From the NCBI RefSeq assembly GCF_000003815.2, contig NC_049983.1, positions 7,676,234 through 7,740,233 on the forward strand: 64,000 bases of DNA, read 5' to 3'. Both the position numbers and the translations under genes were made by a program. The stretch comes from Branchiostoma floridae. Its lineage: Eukaryota > Chordata > Leptocardii > Amphioxiformes > Branchiostomatidae. Of this stretch, positions 23,298-34,084 are shown piece by piece; the first letter of the stretch is position 1, and every line of letters starts with the position of its first letter. The notes beneath the pieces are model-generated. The model searched no databases. It was not told where the DNA came from and was given only the letters and a program-made list of their open reading frames with translations.

Positions 23298-23750
23298 CAT
23301 GTATATCCATCTAGCTTTTAAATCCTGTACATGTATTTTGATTGCAGGTAATGTTTGATCTATTTTCATCTGGCATTTGTCTGCAATGATGGATCACGCA
23401 GTGGATCATTTTCAATTCTAACACCCAAGAATCATGTTTATCCCCTGTTTATCCACATGCATCTATCATCAAATTAGTGGGCAGGAGGAACCAGACTAAG
23501 TAGCACTCGTAAAACGGAGACCTCCTGGGCTCCTGGTTTTAATTGGGTCTAATGTAGAGGGATGTGACAGCTACCACTGATTCCTCACTAGTGTAATGGG
23601 GTGGGAGGATTAAATGTAATCCCAGTGTATCATTAAGGTAGGTACACCTTCTTAGCAGAATTAAGATACATGGAGGTAATTTTTCTTTCTTTTAGTAAAA
23701 GTTGGAACAACCATTTCATTATACATCCCAAAGCTCATGTCTTCTAAAGT

Positions 23751-23990
23751 TACTCTCCAAGCAGAGGTTAGGCAGCAGACTTCAAGAAACATTACAAAAT
23801 AGAATGCCCAATGAAAATGACTAAAAAAAAACAGCCAGAGCCTAACCTCTGCTTGAAAAGTATTCTAGAGTGCCTTTTCATTGATATATTTACCTTTACT
23901 GTACACCTGCAACTAGTAATAAAGTAGCTTAATTTTTTATCATATGGAATGACGGAAATGGTCTGAGACCTAACATCTGCTTGGAGATTA
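23751..23990. mobile_element. MITE family C fragments (CTCCAAGCAGAGGT ends)
   Basis: The tip sequence occurs three times: direct at 23752-23772, inverted at 23841-23856 and inverted at 23969-23990. Probably one roughly 240-bp element with an internal partial duplication. The same tips bound elements at 25423-26182 and 39689-39925. Confidence 0.55.
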
Positions 23991-24727
23991 TATATTGCAC
24001 ATTCCAATATGATATTGGGCAAACTTGGAATGGCCCAAAATTTAATGGAGGGGTGCACAGAACGTTACAAACTAATATTGTATATATAACGGTTACATGA
24101 TATCTATTCTGAGTTTCTTTTAATTTGCGAGGTTGTGGTTTTGACCAAGACAACATTTACTACAAAATTAGACAACCTTTGACCAATATGTCATATGTTC
24201 TATAATGTACAATTCAACTTTTTCAAATGTACATAAAACATCTAGTTTCATTACAATGGCCCATTCACACATGGGCTAATACCACTTCTTAAGCCACACT
24301 GTGAACACAACATATTGATGTGACACCGTCGGCCATTTGGAATGCGTGATTCACAATCGAATTAGTTTGCTCAGGAACCCGTCTCCACGGATACAGGTCC
24401 GCTATTCATCCTCGGCATTTTCCATCTCATGGGCGCTGCCCGCCGAGTGTATTTGCGCGGGAAGAAAGGTTGAAAAGCGGAAAGCATACAAATGATTGGC
24501 CAGCGCAAATAAATTTCATTCATAGGTCAAAAAAACACCAGGCGCATCTGACCTTCACACTATGGCAATGAAAAACAATATTCCAAACAGGATGTGACAA
24601 GGTAGGGTTCCTTTGGGGCCAAATCCCTAGCCATGGTCTTCACTGAAAATTAATTTAGTATTGGAACTCATCTACCGCTGTTGGTGTATTTAATGTAACA
24701 TAAATACTGTACTGTCTTTTTGTGGCA

Positions 24728-24966
24728 ACGTTAGTTCACCTTTATCCGCAGGGTAACCTATATCCTTTGTTTTTAAAAATCTGTGTATTTATAAGGATAT
24801 CAATAGACGAACGGTGCAAAATTTTGGAAACAACTACATTTTGAAAGTAGATTTTTGTATTGCAATTTGAAACCACTGTCCATCCACTTTATAATTTCAA
24901 AGTTTATACCCTTTTTATAAAACAATGGATCTAAGTTACCCAGTGGATAAAGGTGAAGTAGCGTTA
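24728..24966. mobile_element. MITE family E, copy 2
   Basis: Begins 'aacgttagttcacctttatcc' and ends 'ggataaaggtgaagtagcgtta', imperfect inverted repeats of about 30 bp, with the interior shared with 23087-23297. Confidence 0.8.
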
Positions 24967-25422
24967 TAGTGACTGTCAATTGTAGCAACATTTCAAATGA
25001 CATTGAATGATTTAAAGTCAATGTTGCACATTAATAGGGTTCAAAATGGTGACAAATGAATAGAATGATACCTGAAACAGATGTTAGTATTTATGGAAAG
25101 TGCAGAAAAAATGGTACAGAAAAAAAGTGAAAGGTAACAGTTTTCCTTGCCACATCTGCTTGGGGCTTGTCCACAAACAAACAGAGAAGAAATTGTTGAA
25201 AGATCAGTACATGTAATTTGTGATTCTCCAAGAAGACCATGTCATGCATTCAGTTGTAACCCATAGCTTTACATGAATAAATTGATTTCTGTGTTACAAA
25301 GTGAGTGACTGTAGTTTATTGTAAGCCTAGATAAAATGCTTAACCTCCTTGGATAAACAGAGTGAAAGTCCAGTTGAATGCAGCTGTACCATAGCTACCA
25401 TGGCTCCAGATGTAAACAGGTT

Positions 25423-26182
25423 AATCTCCAAGTAGATGTTAGGGTGGATAATTGAGTTTTCTGACCAGCCAACTTTTCCAACTGTCCACTGTCCCAACAT
25501 CTGCTGACACTGGAGTACACAGTGACGGGCAAATTCTTTGAAAAATGGTGTTTCTGTCCCTCCCTCTGCATTTGTTAACAATCTGAAGATAGGCAGTGAT
25601 ATTAAGAGTTTTGCCGGCCATGTTCACATGAGTCTGTTTAACACAGAGTCTGCTGTCCGGTGCTGTAACTGGCCCCTTGTAGAATGCCGACCGGATGTTG
25701 GGCGGGCTGCTATAAGCGAGATTCAATCAGGCTAGTTCACGTTGAATCTGGGATACAAATGCAGTGACCCACTCCCATCACAGTGGTGGTACATGCAGAT
25801 TGCAGAATGTAAGATTGAGGGTATTTTACTAATCAACACAGATGGCCAAGCACAGCTTGAATTAGCTTTTGAGCTTGGATATAAAAGAATTACTTTACAC
25901 AACCAATTCATACTCACATTGCTAATGTTTTGCTTTCCCCCAGACACCTCAGAGCTTCTGACTGGAGTTCTGCTTCTCGCCGTTATATGTAAGCTAAGTG
26001 AATACAAATTCATTGAAACATACTAGTAGTTTGTACAAACTGGTTGTGTAATAGAATTCTTCAATATTCTACCAACCTGATGAAATTATTTTTGGAAGCT
26101 TTTGAACTTGTCGACCACTCCTCAGAAAAGCCACCCGGTCAGAAAACTCTACAATTGTCCACCCAACATCTGCTTGGAGATT
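25423..26182. mobile_element. MITE family C, long form with 45-bp inverted ends
   Basis: The left arm (25423-25467, AATCTCCAAGTAGATGTT … GAGTTTTCTGACC) is matched by the inverted right arm (26137-26182). The element is 760 bp. An open frame at 25742-26026 has no recognisable domain and I do not regard it as a transposase. Shorter relatives with the same tips occur at 23751-23990 and 39689-39925. Confidence 0.8.
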
Positions 26183-27950
26183 GAGCAGGTCTCCAGTGCC
26201 CAGCCAAGCGACCTATATCCTGGATAACAGGTGTTTTTTATGTGGTGCTAAAGTTGAGACCACTGGTCCTCTTGAGAACAGGTGTTTTGTGCAGTTAAGT
26301 GCGGAACAAATGAAGACTTAACAAGTGCTTGTGTGAAATGAAACACCTGATGGTTGTACCACCACTTAAAACACAAAATACAGCTGATTTTTTAACAGGT
26401 TTAACCCCTTATAGTGTGATGCTCACTGTTCTAAATTTAGCATTATATTCTAAACTGTCATCAAGACAACCATTGATTGGTACAAATTACTACAAGTGCA
26501 TTTTTTTTAAATCACAATGGACTTAATGTAAGATGATCAGTTGCTGCATTTAGAATTTGGAAAATACAGTGTATATCTACCATCAAACTTACATAGTTAT
26601 TAAAAGTGTGCATTAATTCCAGTAAATACAGTATGTGTCCATCTCAGCTGCCTACAATATTTGACCCCTCACCCTACATGTTGGAACTTCATGTTTATGG
26701 AATAACTCTCGTGTGCATAATTTCTCAGAAACCTCCACTTGAACTACAACGTCACTGTGCCATATATTAGTCTGCTCCTGTGGTGTACAAAAAACAACAA
26801 ATAAATCTTAAAGGAACAAATAGCTTGTTTCTGTACTTTCACTTCAAGGAACTAATCACGAAAATAAATATGTTTTATGAACAAAGCTTTGCAGTGATTA
26901 CACAACACTTGTGCTTTTAAATACAGGTTTGTGCTTTCATGGCTTGGAGTGTTGTCAAAATACTGAATCCTCAGAGTGGAGCATAACTGACATGCATGAA
27001 TGCCAAGTTTGCAACAGAACGGGAAGGGGGGGACTAAAATATAATCTCATCTCTGACAGAAAGAAATGAAATTCTGGCAAAATGTTTGAAATCAATCAGA
27101 TTCAGGTTGAATATAAATTTCAATTTTTGTATGGATATGAATTTTGACAATATGGCATGTAGTCTGAGGCAAAAACATATTTTCATGACAAGTCTGAAAA
27201 TGGTAATAATAATCCGTCTAATTATCACCCTGCCAGCTGCCACCTTGGCACTATAGTTTGCCAACAAACACCCTCGCATATCAACATCGTCATGCTCTGC
27301 ATTTCTGTTCTCACTTGGAGTTTCAACTGTGCACCATGTATTTTTATCACCGCTGCTGATTCAGTGTTGACAGAAATTAAAACAGCACTGATAAAAAATA
27401 ATACCATAAAAACTGGGAGTCAATATCCAGAAAGCATGCCGTTTTACGCTGGTAGAAAAACGTGCTATAAAACATAAACTACATCCACTTCTGGAAACAG
27501 CGGATTGGCCCTCTGGCTTTGGGGATCTGTCCAAGATGGCTGCTGTATAAACAGAGTGTTGACATTTGGGGTCCAGGTGACAAAGCGCCCAGGAGAAAGT
27601 AAGACAAATAGACTGGTTCACCAAAAGGCATTTAACAGGCAAATGAAACCTTATCTTGACTCCATTCTTGCCTTGTTGTGAATCCTTTATCTGTGTTTGG
27701 GAAATGGGTCGTGTGCATTCAGGACATGCCAGCCACTTCCACAATGGCCTCGGCCGGGCTGTTTTGTGTTCGATAGGCCAACCTCGCCGCTGAATGGCTG
27801 GTGCAGTTTGCACTTCTATATAATAGCAAAAGGAGCACTGGCAAACACTACTGTGGAGGCAGACTCAACGTTGTCTCTCCTACTTTGTACCAGATTCCTT
27901 CCAGTAATGGAGCATGACAGAGACAGGTGTCTTCTTTAACATGAGACATT
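26183..27950. other. Spacer, no gene seen
   Basis: No exon I can support. The 150-codon antisense frame at 27361-27813 has no recognisable domain. Confidence 0.35.
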
Positions 27951-27969
27951 TTTACTTGACAAGTGGTTT

Positions 27970-28185
27970 TGTGCCAGACTAACCTAAGCAATGGCCTAAA
28001 CCTAAGCAATGGCTTCAAATGAATTTGATTCCTAGGTGTAACCAAGATGGAAAATTTACCTTCTTTTCCTAACCATTAGCTGTCAGTATTTTGACAGAAA
28101 TGACTAACGTTACTACTATACTGCAGTCACAACCTAGGTAGTAACGTTAATTCTGTGGCAGACTAACCTAAGCAAAATTGGCTTA
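27970..28185. repeat. Short dispersed repeats and a TAACGTTA hairpin
   Basis: 'cagactaacctaagcaa' occurs near 27976 and 28158, and 'cctaagcaatgg' twice near 27984-28012. TAACGTTACTAC (28105-28116) pairs perfectly with GTAGTAACGTTA (28138-28149), a 12-bp stem. Confidence 0.7.
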
Positions 28186-30672
28186 TAATCGGGCTGGCTT
28201 AAAAGGATTGGAAGATTGGGGGCTTGTATACGAAAGAAATAGCAAGCAAGGGGCCAGAATGTAGGCCAAAAATTATTCAATACAGCAGTAGATAAACTAG
28301 CCAGCTACTTTACTTTGGTGGTGGGGTGGTGTTTAAAGGTCATTGGGTCTGAGAACAGGTACTTCCTACAAACATTAATTTGTGCCATATAATATGAAAA
28401 TGCATTGTCCTTGAAACTAATTATTCTACCTCTAAAAATACAATTGCCCCAAACCAAAAACCCAACAGTGTGATAACAGGAGGCCTGTAACATGATTTGT
28501 ATGTAACACAAACCACCCATATCCATACAGGCAAGTCCCCAGGGCCTGTCGTGGTCAGCCATTTTATTAACAGGTGCAGGCTCCCCTATTGCCTCCCCAG
28601 CACTATACATGTGGGAATCCATACTAATGGTCTGTTCAAGGTCTCTTTCACCCTTGCCCTACAATCCCAAGGGACAGGACAGACCATATCTGCCTATAGA
28701 TGAAACTGAATATTTTAGATACAGACTATCAATGCTTGTTTCACACACAGGGTCAGCATTCATTTCCTTTCAATTTGTCTGCCCTTGAAACGCTATTCCG
28801 TGATAGGGGCAAAAATTCTTCCTAGGCCAAGCCTGATTGGCTAATCTCGAGGGATTGCACGAGATATGCTGGTTATAAAATAGAACTGCATTCAGCGCAC
28901 AGAAATAGCGTGGTCTCCCGCCGTTTGATGAATGGGTTGTGCTATAATGGTCCTATGTGGGACATATGTCACAGTGCCCCTGGAAATGAATTTGGTGTCT
29001 CCCTGACCCACTGACACCTAACTGCAACCTCCCTATCATACCAGACATTTAACAGGTAGTGGGGGAGAAATTTTGGCAATTCTAATCTGTTTAGATTTGT
29101 CTAATGTATAAATATTACATGTACCAGAAGTGCCCCACCACAATATGTAACTGTTAGGCAGTCCCTGAAGGCTTGGGCGCCTTATTGAATATTCAATATC
29201 AGTCCTAACCAATTTGGCACCTCATAACTTCTGGCGCTAGTTTTTAGCATTAGCATTGACCTTGAGCATCACCCTGTTACTGGTGTTAAGTGGGTATCTC
29301 ACTAAATATTTGGCACACTGGCAGCGTCACTGCCACAGAGCGAGTTCACAGAGCACTCCACGAATTTCACCGATAAAAACGATTTTTTTACACTTTTAGT
29401 GTTTCATTGTCTTTTAAATCACACATTTTGTATGATATTTCATCATACAGTCAAGAATAGCACAAACTCAATTTAGGACACAGTGACACCGCCAACATGC
29501 GAAAACTTCCGTGAGATACCCACTTTAGGGGTCACTAGGCTTCTAAATCTGTACTGTACACCAACACAAATCAAACAAGAAACCAGATTTCCAGTTATAA
29601 CCTGTTTTTTTAATCAGTTGATTAAAATTGCAATTCTGGAAAAGAAAATCACTCAACATTGACATGAAAACCTTCATCTTTGCTACAATTTTTTTGAAAA
29701 CTAAAAACGTGCTATTTAAAAAAATTTACAGATTTTTTCCTTTCACACAAATAAATCATTTGTAAGTATTAAAATCGTATATACAGATGAATTGTTGTGT
29801 CTTGTGGGTATGTACAATTGATTTTTAACAGAGACATAGTCTTCTATGCACCGGCTAGGTTGTAATTTTACTGCAAATAGTTTCTCTAGTGTAGTAGAAC
29901 TTCTTAGCATCGTGAATTTCACGATGAAAATATACATTTCTATTTGATACAGTACAAAATACATGTATCTGGATACACACATGATCTGTTCCTCTCGTCC
30001 TATCTTTTACATGATATTGTGTATGGGGTACAAAAATATACATGCGTCATTTGTTTCAACATGTATTTTTGTACATTCTAGGTTTGTTATATATAATATA
30101 TGGCACCTTCCACCAGCCTTGTGCATGATATAGGCAAAGTGGGACATGCTACACGAAAGGCATACAAACTGTGGTCTGGGTGGCAAAAGTGGTCTGACAT
30201 TTTACAAGGAATACATTAACATTACATCAGCTACCCACTGCCTAAAGCACCATTACATTCAAATTTAGTTTGGTCTCTGTAGTGTCAAAAGGGGGAGGTG
30301 GAATTTTAACGTATTACTGCATGTGTTTGGGAGGTGCGTTGCAATCTACTGGTGAGAAATACGACCCGAGGTTGCCATGCTAGCCACACCCCCTTTGTTA
30401 TCGGGCTTTTCTTAGCGACCACACTGGGAACAATGCAGGGGTTGAAACACCACAGTGGCACGAACTGCCCCCAAAAGAAAGCTGATCTGCCCTTACTTGA
30501 TTACCATACCCCCTTGGAGCGTGATTGACACCCCACCACGGACAAACAACAGTGCGGGTGCATTGGAAGTGCAGCATCTAAACGAGGATATTTGGTACAT
30601 CCGTGCTTCTCTCTGTCTACCAGGCACGGAGAGGGAGTCTATCCAATTTTTAGGCACTTTTTTCTCACTCGG
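28186..30672. other. Spacer downstream of DYRK2, no gene seen
   Basis: May contain part of the DYRK2 3' UTR (transcription runs leftward from 31000), but I see no convincing poly(A) signal close to the stop before the assembly gap. Confidence 0.35.
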
Positions 30673-30772
30673 NNNNNNNNNNNNNNNNNNNNNNNNNNNN
30701 NNNNNNNNNNNNNNNNNNNNNNNNNNNNNNNNNNNNNNNNNNNNNNNNNNNNNNNNNNNNNNNNNNNNNNNN
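30673..30772. other. Assembly gap (100 N)
   Basis: Exactly 100 N, the conventional placeholder for a gap of unknown size. It lies in the presumed 3' UTR side of DYRK2. Confidence 1.
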
Positions 30773-30999
30773 TTGTCTTCATGCTTGCCATGTCCCTACT
30801 TGACAGGTTTAAAAACACATGGAATGTTTGCAGACATTTTGTCCCTGATCGAGGACTTGGCAACCAAGAAGAAACGCCGTCAAAAACGCACTATAGATAC
30901 AATTTTTTGTTAGCACGTATCACAGATACATGCAGCAGCTAAACCTGGGCGGATTCAGAAACACGTGGCTTTGCGGTGCCTACCGTACAGCGGCGCTTT

Positions 31000-33613
31000 T
31001 TAGCCAACGATTTTTGGCAACACAGTTCTCTGCTGCAGGGAGGAGTCGTTCTGAGCTTGGTGCTGGGCGTGCATTGCTCTGGCTTTGGATGCAGATCCGG
31101 TCGGAGGTAGCTTGGCCACCGCTGCATTCCTCCCCGACGAGCCTCTACGAGAGGCAGAACCGCTGGCTTCCTGTACGGGCGGCTTCGGTAGCTTGCGGCG
31201 CAACCACGCGTGCCGTAGGGCGGCCGCCGGGGTCATTCTGGCAGCGGGATCCCATTCCAAACATCTCTTCAAGAAGTCAATGAACAGGGGGTCGTCGCAG
31301 CCCTTCAGAGCTGTTACCCAGTCTTTCGACCCCGGCGGACCCCTCCATTTCCCGCGCCGCGAGCGGCTACCGTCCAACACGGTGGTCCCGTCGCTCAGCG
31401 TTTTAACAGAACAGTACCTGGGGTAACCTTTGGAGCTAATAAAGTTTTTGGCCCGTTTGGACACGTCCAGCAGCTTTTGTGGCGGCATTCCTTGCAGCTC
31501 GATCATGCAGGCTAGTTGGTCCCCTTCATCTTCCCCTGGCAACAGCGGGTAACCGGTCAACAGTTCGGCCAGAATACACCCCAGGCTCCACATGTCTATG
31601 GCCATGCCGTACTTCGCCCCCAGAATGACCTCTGGCGCGCGGTAGAAGCGGGACTGGATGTACGTGTACACGCGTTGGTGCTCGTAGCAGCTGGACCCGA
31701 AGTCTATAACCTTAATCCCGCTACGACCCTGCTGTTTCAGAAGAACGTTCTCGGGCTTCAGGTCGCAGTGGATGATACGATTGCGGTACAGGGCCTCCAG
31801 GCACTGCAGAAGCGAGTGCGCAAACTTCCGCACAAGCTGCAGCGAGAATCCCTGGAACTTGTTCTTCTTGATGAGTTCGTACAAGTTCATGGACAGCAGC
31901 TCAAAAGTGATGCAGATGTGATTACGGAAGGTGAAGCTCTCCCCCATGTGCACAATGTTCATGTTATTGTCCTTGTCCTGCTTCTTCAGGTGCTCCAGGA
32001 TGCGGATTTCCTCCTGCGCCTGGCGGTGGAAACGCTTCTCGTTCCGAACCATTTTCAGCGCCGTGTGGACGTGGTTCTTGTGGTCGTAGACTTTCACCAC
32101 CTACAGTGAAACAGAGACACAAATTCTTGGTAAGCAGGAGTCATGAAAAATTGCCGCCCTTAAACTTTAACCCCTATAAAGGACATGAACGTGGCATGAT
32201 GCCAGCCGACTAGACAAGACAGATTATCAGATACTGAAAACCATGAGTGTCTACAATGTGTGATAATTTTTCAGACAACAAAAAACACATTACGTGCTAT
32301 TTTTGGCTTCTCCTATACAATTTGGCATTGTCCAACCTGTAAACAACTAACAGTGATATGATAACTGTCTGTCCCAATTCCCCAGGGGATTTTTGAGTTG
32401 CAAATTTAGATCCGCCTGGCGGCATCTGTGATAACATGGTCCTTTTGTTTTGTCCTAAAGTCGTCCCGCATTCATCGCCTGATAACAATAGATTTCCATG
32501 GTGTCTCCGGGAAAAATAGCCCGGGGCTAGACAACTACAGGTTTACTATCCTCGTGTGTGGAAACGATAAAATATCCAAGGTGGCGTGCAGCACACAATG
32601 TAAATTCAATTGAAGTGATCGTGGTCAGAATAATGTGGCTTCGCTCGAGCGATTTTCACCCAAGAAACTGCGGTAATGAATTGATTACTGCAGCGGAGAG
32701 AGAACACGGCTCACATAACCTATCGTTTCTTGCACGCTTGGAGATTACACAAAGAGCTGTGTGTGTAGGTTGGAATGCAGACAATTTTCTATTTTACCTG
32801 AGCCATGTGGAAACTAAAAATGGGGGGAAGGGGAGGGTCAGACAGTGCCGATATGCCAGACGCCAGCTGTGCGCTCTCAGCTGTCCTACATGAATCATAA
32901 TCAAAAATCAAATATGGGGGAATCCCGGAGCTACATACCTGGCCGAAGCTTCCTTTTCCTAGAACTTTCAGCACTTCGAAGCGGTAGCAAATGTGATCGT
33001 GGGGAACGTGGATGTACGAGCCCTGCTCGTCGTCGAATCCGTTGTTGTTGGCCCCGCCGATCACCCCCTGACGTTTCTTGGCGTTTGGCCCCGAGAAGTA
33101 CACCTCCGGGTAGTTGAAGATCTCGTGGTGTTCAAACGGGGTCAGCTTGTGCATGAAGGTCTTCATGGCTTGCTCCGGAGAGAGTGGTGAGGTTTTGGGC
33201 TTGCCTGAGCTCGATTTGCTGGCGGTCCCTGACCCGGCACTGCGCTCCCGGTAGATGTTAGGCGGCTCGTTCTGGTTGCCAACGTTGACGGTGGGCAAGG
33301 ATCGGTGGTGGGACTCTCTGCCTGCGACGCCATTTTGAATCGGCTTGGTCAGGGAACCCTGTCTTTTGTGCATACCATGGTCGGCCTCGTAAAGCTGCTC
33401 CACCTGGATCCCGCCGATCAGATTATCGGCCTGCTTGCCGCCTCCGACCGTCTGGCTCTTGAGCGGCGGTAGGCCAACGTGGGAGGGAGGATCGGCCAAA
33501 GTCCGGTTGGAGGCCGTGTTGTGCGAGGCGAAGTAGTCCGCCGTTGACGTCGTGTCCCCGGCCGTTATCAAAGACCTGGTCCGAGAAGGCATCGGGTTCC
33601 TGGCGAGCATCAT
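31000..33613 (-). CDS. DYRK2: Dual-specificity tyrosine-phosphorylation-regulated kinase 2
   Basis: Two coding exons: 33613-32939 and 32100-31000. The 838-bp intron has a GTATGT donor and a pyrimidine-rich …cactgtag acceptor, and joins phase 0 inside the glycine loop ([10 protein letters not shown]). The product is 591 residues; vertebrate DYRK2 is close to 600. Visible in order: Ser/Thr-rich N-terminus; the DYRK N-terminal autophosphorylation/DH-box region ([10 protein letters not shown]… and FDDEQGSY) before the kinase; an NLS-like KKRQG; catalytic Lys241 (ALKMV); HCDLKPEN with Asp338; DFG at 358; activation-loop YTY (370-372); [12 protein letters not shown] insert; C-terminal QQRTVLPK. DYRKs autophosphorylate the loop tyrosine, then phosphorylate Ser/Thr in cytosol and nucleus. 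The C-terminal motif and the overall line-up favour DYRK2 over DYRK3/4. I start at the first in-frame ATG pair (33613/33610), which aligns with the usual N-terminus; upstream there is only a GTG before an in-frame TAA (33716-33718). Confidence 0.96.
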
Positions 33614-33679
33614 CCGGCCAGAATAAAGGCGAAAATCCGTAGGGTCATCCGTAAAACGTCTTGTGATCACTTCCGTCAG

Positions 33680-33905
33680 TTTGCCGGCATTGATTGGATT
33701 CCCGATCGGCGGGAATTACGGCGGAAAAGGGACCAAAAAACCCGACAACTTCCAGTGCAACCTGCGGGCCAGCTTCTGTTTCCTGTTGCTGTTTGAGAGG
33801 TCTGTGGGGAATGGGCGCGTTGCTTAGCAACAGCAGTCTGCAGTTAGTAACACGTCATAACAGCATGACGTATTCACTCACGTGACCTCGCGCCGACCAA
33901 TCACG
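33680..33905 (-). promoter_or_regulatory. DYRK2 promoter region
   Basis: CpG-bearing DNA directly upstream of the start codon. Visible motifs: RFX-type X-box GTTGCTTAGCAAC (33819-33831), CRE-like ACGTCA (33852-33857) and TGACGT (33866-33871), E-box CACGTG (33879-33884) and CCAAT (33897-33901). There is no obvious TATA box. The clustering in about 90 bp fits a housekeeping promoter. The transcription start is not determinable from sequence alone. Confidence 0.55.
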
Positions 33906-34084
33906 GCACCGCACACCTGCAAAACATTCAAATATCGCGTTACTAAGGCTCGCAGTCATCAAGTAACACCTGTGGAAACTGTAAAGTTAAACTTTGTCGT
34001 TAGTCGGTTTACAAATTCAACACGACTTGAGAGAGTTTATTTACAACGGCGACAATTACCGTCTTGAGTATGTTTGCTTTGCAG
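33906..34084 (+). other. Possible divergent first exon
   Basis: Immediately beyond the DYRK2 promoter the plus strand runs to ATG TTT GCT TTG CAG followed by GTAACA (donor at 34085). If used, this would be the first exon of a gene transcribed away from DYRK2. No following exon could be identified, so this is weak. Confidence 0.2.

Noticed and set aside
27361-27813. 150-codon minus-strand open frame
   Set aside because: No domain similarity recognised and no supporting signals; consistent with a chance frame in GC-balanced DNA.
31516-32109. 197-codon plus-strand open frame
   Set aside because: Exact antisense of the DYRK2 kinase exon; its length is a by-product of the kinase codon usage.
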